Shown: positions 11,145-24,899 of the stretch, piece after piece
Position numbering within the stretch: the first letter of the stretch is position 1
How the letters are laid out: the number at the start of each line of letters is the position of its first letter
NCBI GenBank assembly: GCA_033439265.1
Contig: JAVTVX010000004.1
Location: 13,095,701 to 13,159,700, forward strand
Length of the DNA: 64,000 nucleotides
Source: Dillenia suffruticosa
Lineage: Eukaryota; Streptophyta; Magnoliopsida; Dilleniales; Dilleniaceae
Direction of reading: 5' to 3'
Program-made: the position numbers and the translations under genes
The notes under the pieces: generated by a model
What the model saw: only the letters and a program-made list of their open reading frames with translations
Told to the model about the DNA's origin: nothing
The model's database searches: none

Positions 11145-11720
11145 TCACTACAAAAAAACATGATTTTAGCGACAAAAAATTGTCGCTATTTTGTAACGGA
11201 TTTAGCAATGAAAAAATTTTTCCTCGCTATTTTGCAACAAAATTTGCGATAAAAACCTTTCGTGACTAAATTAGCAACGGATACATTATTCGTATTTAAA
11301 GTTGTCGCTAATTAGCGACGAAAAATTTTTCGTGACTAAATTCGTAGCTAATTGGTGACGAAAAATTTTGCGTTGCAAAATCGCCGCTAACTAGCGATGA
11401 ATAATTATTTCGTAACTATATTTTGCTACGGATATTGTTATCAATCGCTAAATTTAGTGATGAAAAATTTTCGTTGTAAATTTCGTTGACAATTAGCTAC
11501 AAAAAATTTTCGTCTCTAATTAGTTACAAAAAAATATTTGTTATAAAATTTAACAACGAATTTGAAAATTCGTAACTAAATTTATCGCTAATTAGCCACT
11601 AAAAAGAAATTTGTGCTAAAATTAATCGCAAATTAGTTAAAACAACTACTTGTAACTAAATTCGTTACTAATTTAATATTGATATTTCCAAATTCATGAC
11701 TAATTTTGTAACTAAATTTC
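11145..11720 (+). mobile_element. CACTA-like transposon end with subterminal palindromic array
   Basis: It starts CACTACAAAAAAACATG, a typical plant CACTA (En/Spm) terminus. About 570 bp of reiterated short inverted motifs follow (GCGAC...GTCGC, TAGCGACGAAAAATTTT, TTCGTGACTAAATT). These resemble transposase-binding subterminal repeats. No matching right end and no transposase were found, so this is a partial or non-autonomous element. The same motif family recurs at 28.0, 30.2, 33.7, 39.6 and 43.0 kb. Confidence 0.7.
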
Positions 11721-12930
11721 TTTTATTTTCAAGCGTATTTCTCTTTTTAATCTATTTTGAATAACAAAATCGAATTGAATATATAATAAATATTATAATT
11801 GTCATCAAATTGACAATTTTTAACAATAAATAATTCAACCCATATATAGCAAACAATTTTTAATTAGTCAAGACTATCAAGTTCATCATTCATATTTTTC
11901 ATCTTCTACGTCCGTTCGCTTTGCTCATATAGTTCAAACGTTTTTGAAAGTTCAATTGTTTAATATCATTCGTTATCGTTATCAATAAAAAAGACAATAG
12001 ACCATACATTCATATTTATTGATATATTTCGTCTAGTAAGAAAATCAAACATAATTTTTGGATTACGGCAATTGTGAGATAGATGGCTTCTAATAGGCGG
12101 TTGTCCATTTATACACTATTCTATGGTTTAAAATAAATAAAATAAAAAGAAAAAGAATAATAAGATAAATAAAATAAAAGAAAAAAATAAATAATAAAAT
12201 ACAAAATACTATTTTTTTAAAAATTAATTTAATAACGGATTTATAATTCTATATTAAAAATCATATTTACAATTTTATAATATTTTAAAATAACATATTA
12301 TTTTTTTCTTTATTTTATTTTTTTAATTCTTTTATTATCTTATTTTAAATTAAGATTTTATTATTTTATAACAAATTATCATTTTATATTATTTTATTAT
12401 TATCAATAAAATGTGAGTGAAAAATAACAAATTAAAAAAATTATATTAACAAATCATATTAATATAGTAATTAAAAATTAAAATATATATAATAAATAAA
12501 AAATATAATAACATATAATATATTAAATAAAATGTAAATAATAAAATTTTACTTTAATTATTATTTATTAAATTAATTTATTATTCACTCCTGACTATTA
12601 GATAATCTCAATGGATTGTGGGGAATCCATTTCGATTACCATATATGTATGTATAATCGGTAATCTCATTTTAATACTTAACTAAGGCGGCATATATATG
12701 TTAATCCACCACAAATTAGTATTGTCTTATCTTTACATATCATACAAACATTAGAAGTGATTGATCGTGTGAGAGAACCAATTTCAAACTTGTCCGATAT
12801 ACCTTCAACTATAAACATAAGAATTTTGAATATAAAAAATAAAATTCAAATGTTAATAAATATGAATATTATATCATATATACTCTCTATATGATTACAA
12901 TTACAATCACAATTTCAATTACTATTACGA
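11721..12930. other. AT-rich stretch, probably CACTA interior and copia-2 3' flank
   Basis: Long runs of A/T with TAAAATAAA-type words at 12120-12560, then about 340 bp of ordinary AT-rich sequence before recognisable copia-2 coding. No gene is supported. The 3' LTR of copia-2 should lie hereabouts but I could not match one to its 5' LTR. Confidence 0.4.
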
Positions 12931-15900
12931 CCTATGCAATCCAAATATTCTAATATGTCTCATAAACATGTTTTTAGGTATTTGTTTCATAAAAGCAGGC
13001 ATATAACTCAGTGTCATTTCTTTCTTTTCAATCATGTTTTTGACAAAATTGAATTTTGTGTTTATACGGTTGGTTTTACTATCATATTTGGAGTTTTTAG
13101 TATAAACAACAGTTGACTCATTGTCACAGAGTCATGGCCCCCACTAAATTGCTTATTATTCCCAAATATTGTAAAAAATCTATACAGCCAAATTTCTTCA
13201 TGAACTGTGGAGGTATAGGTCACAAATTCTATTTCCATCATAGAAAGAGATACACAACTTTATTTCTTGCTATTTCATGAGATAACGTTATCATTGAGTA
13301 AGCAAATATAATCACAGGCATATTTTCTCTCATTTAAATCACCTCTCTAATCACTATTTGTGTATCATTTCAATACTATATCATTTACATAATAACGAAA
13401 GAAATAATTTACAGTTTAGTTTAGCTATCTCAATTTCTGTTCACATCAATCCAATCATTCTTTTTTGGATTGGATAGATATCTATTGACCAAACTCATAA
13501 TATGATAAATATTTGGGAGAATACAAATCATAGCGTACTTCAAGCTCTCAACTATGCTAGTATACTGTATTCTGGACATTTCATTTATTTATCAGGAGTT
13601 TTAAGGCATTTTGTATTGATTGAACTATCGACTTTAGCTACTGTAGTATTAATGGGTTTGTAGTTTTCAACTTTATATCGTTTCAGACCTTTTATAATAT
13701 GAGAATCTTGATATAAACTTTATAATCTCTCTGAACGATTTTTATGAGTTTTAATTCCCAATCTATCTCAAACCATATCGTTTATCTCAAAATTGGAAAA
13801 CAATCATTTCAAAATTTGAAAAATATACTCCTTATCACTTGTGGCTAACAGTATGTCCCGATATATAGAAATAGAATTACAAACTTGTCATTAGATTTCT
13901 TAACATAGATATAATGGTTTTCGTTCATCATGACGAAATCGTAAAAGATCATATCTCTGTGAAATCTTAAATACTATAGTCTCAAACACTGTTTAAAACC
14001 ATAAATTAATTTACTTATTTTACATACTTTGTCTTCCTAGCCTTTTAATGACAGAACACTATGGTTGTGCCATATAAAGTTCTTCCTCAGGTTCTCCACT
14101 AAGAAATGTAGCCTTCGCATCCATATAATATAATTCTAAATCAAAATTGTTACTATTGGTAACAATAGGCAAAAGGAGGTAAATCTCACTACTGGGAAAA
14201 GATTTTCTCATACTTAACACTCTTTTACTGAGTGTAACATTTTGCAACCAGTTGAGTATTACATCTCTCAGTAGTTCCATCTGCCCTATGCTAAATTTTG
14301 AGAACTTAATTGTTCCCAATAACTTAGTGCCATAGTAGAAATTCAACCAATTCCTTAAATGTGGTTGGACCTCATTGACTCTAATTTTTCTTCTATTGCC
14401 TTTTCCAATCATCTTTGACGGAACTAGATAGAGTCTCATCTATGTTTTAAACTCTTCTTCATCTTCTAAAAAAATAATAAATACCTATTCTTTAATATCA
14501 AAATAATAATTTGACATATTTTTTCTAACACTTTTCTGAGTTTGTAACTCAGTTGGATCGGTAAAATTTAAATCTCTCCCTCTTGGATGAATATCATTCC
14601 AATGATCCACTATGGACAGAGCCACCATTTGAATTAACTAATTCAAATAAAAGTTCTATGTCATTCATGTCACTTTTACTAGGAAATTCTTTCTTCATAA
14701 ATTTGACATCCATGATCCAATCTCTATTATAGTATCATCTTCTCGTTCACCAACAAACTTTTAACTTTTAGACCGGTTGAAATATCCTATAAAGCTACTC
14801 ATACTTTTACGGGGACCCATTTTTTCAAACATATTAGAAATCTTAAATACAGACGGTTGATCCCCAAGATTACAGGTTATTCAGACTCGGTTTTCTACCG
14901 GTTCAAAATTCATATAATGTTAATGACACTGATTTTAAAGACACTTTGTTCAAAATATAATCTACAGTTAACAAGATTTCTCACTAAAAGGAAATCGATA
15001 AGTTAATCTATACTATCATGGATTTTGTCATATTCAACAATATCTTAATCTTTCTTACTATAACAATATTTTACTGAGGTGTATAAAAAATAGTCAAATG
15101 TCGGATTATATCTCTTTCATTACACAGATCCTTAATTTGATTCGATAGATATTCACATCATCTATTTATTCGATTCTCTAACTCACTCATATAACGTCTA
15201 AGACATTCAAGTATTTCAGACTTGCGAGAAATCAAATAAATACGATTAAATTGTGTGAAGTTATCTATGAACATAATGAAACACAAAATTTCATATCTTT
15301 TTGTCTTTATACTCATTGAGCCACAAATGTTCGAATGGATTAGCAGTAATAGAATTTAGTCCAAATGGCATTTTTAAATGGTTTTCTCATAATTTTGTAA
15401 ATATGATAATATTCAATTTAATAGTTAAATATTCATGCATTACATTGCAAAATTATGAAATCATTTACAAGCTGTTGAGAACTAACACATGTTATTCAAA
15501 TGCAAATTCACATTATCTCTCTGAAAATTCAAAATATAGTTATATTTAAAAAAAAGAGCAAAACAGATATTAAAATTTGTCAAATTTATAGCACGTGGAG
15601 AATATCATGCACTATGAGAGTTTGGCCATTTTGTAATTTTAATTTACAAAGTCCAACTCTTCTAATCTCTGTTCTTACATTGTTCCCCACATAACTCAAT
15701 CTCCTATCAAATGACACTTAACGAAAAAATAACAAATGTCTCTTAATTTGTTCTTATATTTAGAGTTGCTCTTTTGCGATTCATCTTCATTCTCCTTTCC
15801 TCTTTTGCTTTTGTTATAGTCCCTTTCATATTTAAAGTTCGAAGCTCTCCTTAGAACTAGATTCTGCAACAAAAATATTAGTTGTGGATCTTGTAATACC

Positions 15901-18436
15901 AATTCGCTTATCCTCAAACTCAACGTGGCGAGCAACATCCGAGAAAGTTTTCATACTGTCATTGTGAGTCTGCTCCCACTTGGTAGGAAGGGATCTGATC
16001 TAGGTTTGAATTTTTTGTTTATGGGAGAGGATATCACCAGTTGACTACTATCTCTCTAATCATAATAGACATGATCTTTAATTACTATTTGATACTGTGA
16101 CCATTTCACTTTTATTCAGTATCAAACCTTATAGTCATTTGTTTAAAATGAGTCACTGGTACCTCCATGTTTTACCCTGAGGTATACTCTGATGTCATGA
16201 GTAGTTGCATATTGGTCATACTCAGGGATCATACCATCAATCATAGAACTAATTTGGATCGCACGAATAGTAGAATCTATCATTTTTCATGCTTGGTAAA
16301 TATTTTGTTCTCTCATTTGTGGAGCAGCATTGCCCATACTAAGGTTCAACATGATATGCTTGATATCTTCCAAGATATCTTGTTCTTTCAGCACATATCA
16401 AAATTTTTGACATCATATCTCACGATCGTCGCCATTCAATTTGTCATATCTATTCAAGCCAACAATAATAGATTTCGATATTATGATTTAGGTTTATAAG
16501 AGAGTGGATACTAACACTAACACTCATATTATACATATAATTTTGTTTTTCAAAATTAACATTCATGACATATCAACATTAGGTATAAAATCGAAAATTC
16601 ATTAAATTATCAATCATCATCTATGGTTCTAATATATCACCATCACAAATTTCATTTAAAGTTATAAAATTCAAAAAGTTTTAGGTAAAAATTATTCAAA
16701 TTCTTCCTATAAAATCTCCCACTTAAATATATAAAGTATTTAAATAATATTACAATTTTGGATGAGAATTACTTAAATTTTACCAATCTAATACCCTAGT
16801 TTTCTTTTACATGCATGATCATATGAAAAATAATAAACATTTTCAATCAGATTCTCAATAGAAACTTTATATTAAAAAAATCTCAAAAGTTTCTAAATTT
16901 TGATCATATTTCAAACAAAAAACTATAGTGCAAAAAAAATACAAATTTATTATTTCAATTCACAATATATCCATTCGAGCAATCATATTGACCATCCCCT
17001 TGAATTGTGTATCCCTGGGTGGAAAATCTCTTTATAGCACGTGCTAGTACTATTTATACTATGAGATAACTTTTTCTTTATTTGGCTCTCTAGATTCTTG
17101 ACCTTCCACATTTTTATTAATATGGTTCTCACATTGTCAAGAATTATACTTCTTTTCTAGACATTCATCTTATCAACCATGCTAACTCAATAAAAAGTTA
17201 GAGTATTTCTTAAAATATATACATCAGAGGATGACTTAATCTAAGAAATTTCAGATGAGTAAATATGAGAGATGGTCCATCTTATAAATCAATATTGGAC
17301 CCAAAAACATTATACGCTTTTGAACTTCTTAATACTCTAACTTTCACCTGAAAAACTCCAACATTCAGTTCGAATATCATCATTGCTCTTGAAAATGGGA
17401 ACAATATTAGATTAGATACACAGCTATCCATAATATTATAATAAATCTCAAAATATTTATTTTAAATATATTTACTCAAATTTCAAACAATTATATATTA
17501 GAAAAACTAATTTTCAAGTATAAATAAATAAAAAAAATTTCAAAACAAATGATGACTGAAAAACAAATTTTCACTCGGATAGCCAAAATTAAGAAAATAA
17601 TTTTCTCAACTCATATAAAAATTTTTAGAATTTTTGTGAACTGAAAATAATTTTTCTATAATTTTAAACAATTTCTAAATTTAAAAATTAATAAAAAATA
17701 TTTTTCGACTCTGAAAAATAAATTAAAAATTAAAGAAAAATCTGGAAGAATAAAAAATTGTTTCAATGAAAAATTTCTACCGAAACAGGGCCTTCACGCT
17801 CCCCCACGTGTCGTTGGAGTGGGCTGTCCATAATGGACACGCACCCACTCTCCTTGGGTGGGGGTGTGCATGTCACGGGCCGCCTTTCAAGAGGCGGATG
17901 GTTACGAAATTTTGGCTACCCCCTTATTTTTGACATCTTTGAGTTCAACGGTGCTCTCAAATTTTCAATCGAAGTTCTCTAGCTTGGGGGTGGATTTCAC
18001 TTGCCGTAGTCGAGAGTGGAAATGGTCTTGTGGAACTGTTCATCTTCTTCTACAATGCATGCAATTTTTTAGTTTTTGTCCCAAAATTTAAATGGTCATA
18101 TTTTTGTCAATTCTAAACCATTTTTTACATTTGTTATATGGTTGAAAATCATTTTTTAAGAGAAATTTAACCATATAAATTTTATATCATGCAATATAGT
18201 CTTTTTATAGATTTGAGTACATTAAATTTCAGTTAGACTTTGCAATATCTTGTGATGTACTCATCAGATGTATGCCAAATTTTGCAAATTAAATCCTCAT
18301 GGAATAAGTATCTTATTATGTAAAATTGAGAGCATTTCGTGAGGCCTATATCAAGTTGCCATTAATATAGCATAAAAAAATTATGGAGTTTTGCATTTTT
18401 TTAATACACAACAAAGAGATGGAAAACACCCTAAAT

Positions 18437-18449
18437 GGCTCCGATACCA
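18437..18449 (-). other. copia-2 primer binding site (initiator tRNA-Met type)
   Basis: On the minus strand the sequence TGGTATCGGAGCC lies one base from the LTR end. It differs from the usual plant initiator-Met primer site TGGTATCAGAGCC at one position. Confidence 0.75.
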
Positions 18450-18450
18450 A

Positions 18451-18828
18451 TGAAGATTTTTAAATAAACCAACAAATAATTTTTCACATGCGGAAATTCT
18501 CAGATTTATATTGAATTAGAATCACTTATCTCTTTTTTACGGTTGGAAATTCTAGGTCGCGTGGATGTCACAAAATCGGATCACGCTCTATATTCCACAA
18601 TCCAAATGCCTTATTAGAGTAATGATTAATAATTTTCAAATCCTCTCATTTCTCCATCTCAAACGTAAGAAATAAAATCTCTCTATCTTCTGCCCAAAAA
18701 ATTGGTTTCACATGCCTATTTTCCTTTGTTTTCACGTATGTGAATTAAGGCAAAAAAAAAAAGAATGGGGGAGTGTTTGAAAGGGTTGGGTCTACCCACA
18801 TGAGCGGACCCACCCGGTCTTTCCAACA
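18451..18828 (-). mobile_element. copia-2 5' LTR
   Basis: A 378-bp segment bounded by the primer site on the left and by CCAACA on the right, so on the minus strand it starts TGTTGG. The next five bases, AAACC (18829-18833), would be the target duplication. The partner copy was not located. Confidence 0.65.
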
Positions 18829-18845
18829 AAACCAATAAACTGTAG

Positions 18846-18988
18846 TTGCTCCAATGGCTAGTATTGGAACCGTGGCTCCTTTTAGTGCAAGTTATTCACC
18901 CCTTTTCTCTTTTTATGGTTAATATCGAAAATTTTTTCTGCCAACAGATGCAATTCTGCTTCCAGAGCAAGCAATTGCACATGATTTT
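18846..18988 (+). pseudogene. Host gene, first visible exon (with in-frame stop)
   Basis: The frame reads through MASIGTVAPFSASYSP, then a TAA at 18920-18922, then DAILLPEQAIAHDF to a GT donor at 18989. The same frame is open on both sides of the stop, which favours one exon with a nonsense change. Alternatively the exon begins at 18948 after the good acceptor TTTTTTCTGCCAACAG and has no stop. The upstream TGTAG at 18841-18845 could be an acceptor, so this may not be the true first exon. Confidence 0.5.
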
Positions 18989-19096
18989 GTACTTTAACAT
19001 TTTTTCTTTAATTCATTTTTTGGAACTTATTGTTCTTTTCATTCATCATTCATGCTGGGCACTTGGTTTTGGGGTTGGTGAAGATTTGTGAGACAG

Positions 19097-19267
19097 ATTC
19101 AATCAGTATTCAAACGTAAAGCTTGCATAGAAGACATAAAACCATCCTTCCATTTAACAAAGCGTTTAGTACAGACAGCCCGAGAAACTGTTGGTGATTT
19201 TGGGGAAGCAGTTGAGAATGATGCCGCAAAAACAGGTGTTTTGGATGGAACTGTTCATCCATGTGAA
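19097..19267 (+). CDS. Host gene exon, 57 codons
   Basis: Acceptor GAGACAG at 19090-19096 and donor GAA|GTTTCC at 19268 bound 171 bases in phase 0. The translation begins IQSVFKRKACIEDIKPSF, is mixed polar and charged, and ends GVLDGTVHPCE. It has no low-complexity sequence and looks like conserved protein. It joins in frame to the next exon at 27817. Confidence 0.65.
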
Positions 19268-20099
19268 GTTTCCTTCTTGATTAAATTAGCATACTTTCTC
19301 CTTTTTTTTGCTTCATTTTCTTGAAGAGGCTTGCAAGATCTGCTTACCTAAACTTTTGTATGTCTTAGGGCTCACTGCTTAAGATCATGAATTTGTATTC
19401 TCTAGTATTCTCTTTACATGCCTGTAATGTTTGATCTAGCACAGCACTTATGACGTGTTTAAACCTCTCTCATATATATATTTTTTAATTTTTTAATTTT
19501 TCCTTCTCACTCCACATGAGTTGTTTAAACTAACATCAGTCTCTCCTTTTTGTTTTGGCTATTATAGCTATCTTAGTTATTGCCATACAACTTCTTTGAT
19601 CTGATTTTGGTATTTTTTTTTTGGTAAAATGCTATGTTATTGGCAATTACAATGTAATGCATGGTTTTGTCCCAAAGAATCATGCTTATTTATCTGTTGG
19701 AAATTAACAAACGACACTATTGGTATTTCCAAAATGACCATTCAATCATTGATTTAATGACGCAAGAAATTGTACAATAGAAAGAAAAAGAAAATAAAAA
19801 CACTAAAAATTCTACAATTAAAACAAATTGTGGAGAATGATAAGGAGAAAAATATAAATTAGATGCTTATTTGGAAATGTGCATCTATAGCAATCCCTTT
19901 TCCTACAACACAATTTCCCCAAAATCTCTTTTTACTTTCACAATCCCCTTCCATATTTGTCTTCGGCAGTGGCTGAAATTCTAGTTTTATGTCTAGATTT
20001 GCAATGTGAGCAACTAGACGACAATGTGCCAATTTTTCCAAGACCTAGGTGAAAAAAGTTTCAGACTGTTAGCTTCTTTGACATCACTAATAATGACCA
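19268..20099 (+). other. Intron DNA before the Tat-like element
   Basis: AT-rich intron sequence of the host gene. A 60-codon minus-strand open frame at 19859-20041 has no recognised motif. Nothing else could be supported. Confidence 0.45.
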
Positions 20100-20699
20100 C
20101 TCCTCAAAATAACCTGGATGCAAAGCCGAAGATGATGACTGAAGGGTCAAGAGTGGTTGGCTTCTCAAGAGGGTAAGACTGAGAGGGTCGAAAGGAGTGC
20201 TCGACTGAGAGAATACTTAACCGAGGGACTGAGAGCATATTCAGTCGCTTATGAGCGATATGGTCTAATGGGCTCAGTTAGTTCCGGTTTTGTAGGAATG
20301 CGCTATTGGACCATATACTATCATTTTCCTTTACTTCTAAGGTTTGCTCGAAAGAGTAGCATTAAGAGTATAATTGAGATAATGAGAATTGTGTAACCCG
20401 AAAAAATATGGAGCGAAAACAGTTTTGGATAAGTGGAATGGGCGTGAAAGTGAAACCAGCACAGGAATGGAGTATTAAATACGATACGTACTATTTCAGT
20501 ATTTGCAAATTTTTGGGTATTTGCCTCTTTTAAAGTGGCCTAAGATTAGTTTGAACCATTGCGACTTCTGCTTTTTGCCATTCTGCTTTCACTGAATGGA
20601 GAATTAGGGTTTTGAAACTATAGATAGAGAGAGACCCATGAGAGAAATTGCAATGTCAAATAGCTCTAGTTCACAATCATCTTGGTTTTGACGATATCA

Positions 20700-22850
20700 A
20701 AATTATGATATCCTGAGATGAGTGGGGTGAAGTTGTTAATGTTATGGATTTGGAGGATGATTATGTTTTTGAGACACCAACAGAGGAGGATAGGGCGAAT
20801 AGATCACCTGTATGAAGTGTACCAATGTATAAGCAGTGCATGAAGTATAGTCTCCACCTACTATATACGGGCCCTTATGCTTGGATTTTGACATGTTGGA
20901 ATATTTTTCCAACTATATTGATTTCCAATGCTTGGTGGCTTATTGTGGCGATAGTGAGTCTATTAGGTTTCTCCCGATTGAAGTTTGATTTTGAGATTTT
21001 ATTTTCTATTTTTATCTTGAAAATGTGCTCTAAGTCTTGTACTGATGGATGGTTTTTTTTGTGAGTCAAACTGGAGTTGGGTTGGAAATTCTTCTATAAG
21101 GAGATGATTAATAAAAATTGGACGCGAAAGTTTTTTTTTCATTAAACTTTTGAAAAGGGAGACAATTCCAGTATTGTCCGACATTAGGGAGGAGCCTTTC
21201 CTTGGGCTAAAGACCCCTAGTCCTTCCCATCATTCTAGATTCATATGTTTAGTCTCTAGTTTTTGTTCTGCAAAGGATAGGTGTATTTGGGTGGAGTTTC
21301 TTTTGGATAAGCAGATGTTGTCTTTAGTAGATTGGCAGTTGAGGGAGAGGAGGAAGATAGAAAGGCCTCTTTTGATTAGGAAAAGGAGTATGAAACTTGT
21401 TGATGTTGTCCCCTATGTTGAAGGGGGGATCTAGTCAAAGGTACCACGGATAAACATATGAGGCTAAAGGCTAAAAAGGAAGAGTGAGAGGCAGGGAGTG
21501 CATCAGTGCAGAGCACTTAGTCAAGTGATGCCCTCCTTATTTCAACATTCGGGTGGGAAGAAAAGAAAAGTTTTGATACTTCCAAGTCTAAGCGAGGGCT
21601 GGTGAAACCGAGAGACAAGGCTCGTTGAGTATGGCTAAGGCTTCCCTTCAAGGAGGAGCTAGAGGTAACTTTTCCTACATCCCTGGTGTTATCCCTTAAG
21701 GGGGTTAGGAAAGGAAAGATTGAATAGAGTTGCATTAGAGATGATGTTCAGATTTTGGAAGTGGATACCAAGAGGGATACTTTGGGTGAAGCCGAGGGGG
21801 CACCCCTTGGGCGCGTTGATCGGGAGGTTGGAGCTAGATTGTGTCATGCCTTTCCTGAGGCCCTGTACATTTGGAAGGACATGAGAAAGGTGCCAGAGAG
21901 GACTGCTCTCTTCCTTCTATCTACTTTAGGTTGTACGATGGTAGGAAGGACCTTGAGGAGTGATGCACGATAGCAGTCAGCGCCGACAATCACTATTACT
22001 TTAATATAGATGTTAAGAAGGCGAAGAGGGTGGCTTAGCAGATGGATTACTATCGTGACGAGTTAGTGCTTAATAGTTTGTCACTGGAACAGGACGAGAA
22101 TGCCTCCACATCTTTTTGACTCGAGGTATGGATTATTTTTCTGAAATATATTTTATTTGCATTTCTTGTTCGGTTTCATTTGACTAGTGTGTTTTGTGAA
22201 GACTATAGGTTTAGCTGAGTTTCAGAGGTTAAAGGAGCAGCTAATTAAGCACTTGGAATACTATACGAAATAGTTTAGCAGGGAGGTCTCCCAATTACAT
22301 GGTGTTTTGGATCAAAAAGAAAGGAGATGGAGGAGGAGAAGGTAGTTAGAAATGCTCAAGACAATAGAAATGAGAAGGTTGAGTGCCTTAGGACTAACCC
22401 AAGATTGACACTCTGGCGGTTTGAGGCTCTAATGAAGTGTGAGAAATTGGAGGTCGAAGCAAAGGTGCATGAGGCATAGCTACAGGCTGCTAAGAAGTTG
22501 GCTCAAGCACCAGAGTAGTCGCTTGTCGCTGTAGAACAAAAGATTGTCGCTTTTGGGAAGACCATCGCTGAGACAATTGATAACTACAGGCGTGCCCAAC
22601 GTAAATTATCTGAAAAACTATAATGTGCCAAGGAGGTCATCGGTCGAGTAGGATTAATAGAGGCTAAGACTGTAAGTGTTGATGGTGCTGACCTTGGAGT
22701 GTCAAGTTTGGGCCCCATAAATGTTGGTTCAGGTGGTGCCCCTCAAGAGGTGGTTGATGAGGGTGTTGATGCTGCGACCCTTTGGGCTATTGTTGAGTCA
22801 TTATGTCAAAATGCATATTATCTTGCTCCTCATCCATTGTAGAATTGAAT
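20700..22850 (+). other. Antisense-ORF region of the Tat-like element
   Basis: The plus strand shows coding-like texture, opposite to gag at 25 kb. Recognisable pieces include WVEFLLDKQMLSLVDWQL, which matches WIERLLDDEMLLLADQLL at 63392-63446 in the second element, followed by a lysine-arginine-rich stretch. Tat-lineage elements such as Grande and RIRE2 are known to carry an open frame in this position and orientation. The function of that protein is unknown. This copy is decayed. Confidence 0.55.
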
Positions 22851-23082
22851 TTTGTTGTTTTCTCTCGATTAGTGTTAGACAATGTATGTTTCATGGTGAA
22901 ATGGATGGATCCGATTCCTTGATCTGCGCTTGTTTTGATTGCGCTTGTGTTGCTTGATTGACTATATACCGAGAGTATTAGAACTCCCTTAAGATGTCTA
23001 AATTGCTAGAATAGGGATCATACTTCTTTGTACAACATGATCATCATTGATGTTTAATCAAAATAATTTAAGAGAACTTGGA

Positions 23083-23466
23083 TGGCATAGCATTGAAAGT
23101 GTGTTAATTGGAATTGTGCCAAGAGAGAGTTTACGGACATTGCACCAAAAGTACTTATTGGCATTGTGCCAAGAGAATATTTGAAGGTATTACATTGAGA
23201 GAGTGTTCATTGGCATTACGCCAAGAGAGTGTTTGAAGGCATTGTTGCGCCAAGAGTGTTTGAAGGTATTGTGTCAAGAGAGTGCTCATTGGCATTGCCT
23301 TAAGAGTGTGTTTGAAGATATTACACCAAGAGAGTACTCATTGACATTGCGCCAAGAGAGTACTAATTGACATTATGCGAAGAGAGTGTTTGAAAGCATT
23401 ATACCAAGAAAGTGCTCATTGGTATTGTGTCAAGAGAGTTTGAAGGCATTGCACCAAGAGAGTGGA
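23083..23466 (+). repeat. About 26-bp minisatellite in the Tat-like element
   Basis: Around 14 diverged copies of a unit like GGCATTGCGCCAAGAGAGTG followed by TTTGAA or CTCAT. Two sub-types alternate (ending TTTGAA or TCAT), giving a higher-order period near 52 bp. It sits between the antisense-ORF region and gag, where pol would be in a complete element. Confidence 0.85.
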
Positions 23467-24899
23467 TTGTATATGCTCGGCTGGGAATTTTATCTCATAT
23501 CATTGATATGCTTGAGGGTGTTTGATACTCATGAGCTATTATTGATTATATGTGTTTGTTATGATCATGATGTTATGAAAAAGACAGTGAAACATGAGAA
23601 TGTTATTATTAGAATAACTATGAAAATCTTGAGTCAACATATTTAACCTATGACCTCAAGTCACGAATAAAACGACAACAGATAATGAGCAAAGTTTACT
23701 AGACCAGAGTAGGAGATGACTCAGGGTCACATATGAGAATCTAGATTCCGAGAGGTGTTCTAAATTTGATCTTCTTGTGTCTAGTACTCAAAAATGTTTC
23801 TAAAGCATTCAAGTTGGCGCATCCCAAGATAACATTGTAAGCTAACTATAATTTGATCATATTGAATGTCGTTGTAGTAGTTGCATGATTAGGTGGTGTT
23901 CCGAGAGTGATAGAAAGAGGGATAGTGCCTTTGGGATAGAGCCACTCGCTCGAGAGTCCTTTTGTGGGTCCAACATGAGGTTGGAGGTATGTGTGATCAA
24001 AACCCATCTATTGGAATATATCCCAATAGAGGAGATCGTAGCCCACCCCTTGGTTAATAAAGATTCTCCTTATTGTATATCGGTTTATCTTGATTGCTAT
24101 GACCAACAAGTCATGGTGATTCAGATTGACCCCTATCAGGTAGACATCATCGAAGCCTATCATGGGCTTTTTCTTTTCTATCCTTTCTCAACATGGGTTG
24201 TGAGAACTTCTTTAAAGGCAGGTGTCTCGACTCTCTAGAAGATTAGCAAGAGTATATGTTCAGTCTGCCCCTACTAGGTGTCTATTCGGGTCATTGGTCT
24301 TGGTATAGGAGAAGCTTCATTAAAAGAGGGAGATGCGGAGAAAGGGTATCTGTCTTGTATCTGAAGAATTACCCTGCTGGCTTGGTTTCGGGCGACTCCT
24401 GGGAGTGGTAGTTCATTTGACTCATTTACTCATGGTACCGCACGTGGACTTCAAGGATAGTTGCTCTCTCGTTCCATACTAATGAAACTCTAGAGTCTAC
24501 GATCCTGAACCAAGGCCTTAAGCTCGTCCTTTAGCTTCCTGCATTCTTTTGTTTGGTGGTTGCAATCTCTATGGAAGTGACGCTATCGAGTCATGTCATT
24601 TTTTGAATCATCTCCTGGGAGACATGGGGTCATCTAACGAAAAACTTGTTTCTGATCTTAAGATTTGACTAGATATGTCATTCAAAGGAGTGTAATTGGT
24701 AAACCTGTGATGAGGGGGTGGTCCTGTTCAGTTCTTCTTAGGTGATGGTTGCCAAGGTAAGCGACTAGTTCACTTTTTCCTACCTTGTTTCAGTGCTTAT
24801 TGAATGCCTTAGCTTCCTCCACAATGATGCATTTTTCTGCTCGAGTATAGAATTCTTGAATAGTAGTTAGAGGGGTTTTGTGATGGAAGTTTTCATCCC

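Larger units (their letters stand above)
12930..18828 (-). mobile_element. Ty1/copia LTR retrotransposon (copia-2)
   Basis: Minus-strand order from the right: 5' LTR (18451-18828), primer site, non-coding leader (about 17780-18370) with a GC-rich patch, gag with a degenerate zinc-knuckle near 15700-15730, and integrase-like sequence around 15000-15300. Reverse transcriptase follows at about 14440-14050, with a DAKATFLSGEPEEELYM motif, and RNase H ends near 12930. The layout matches copia-1, including the leader. It is broken, with many breaks, and old. It abuts the first recognisable host exon by only about 17 bp. The left limit is uncertain. Confidence 0.75.

Noticed and set aside
19859-20041. 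Minus-strand 60-codon open frame with a mixed, protein-like composition
   Set aside because: No motif, no splice context and no second supporting exon. Left as intron DNA.
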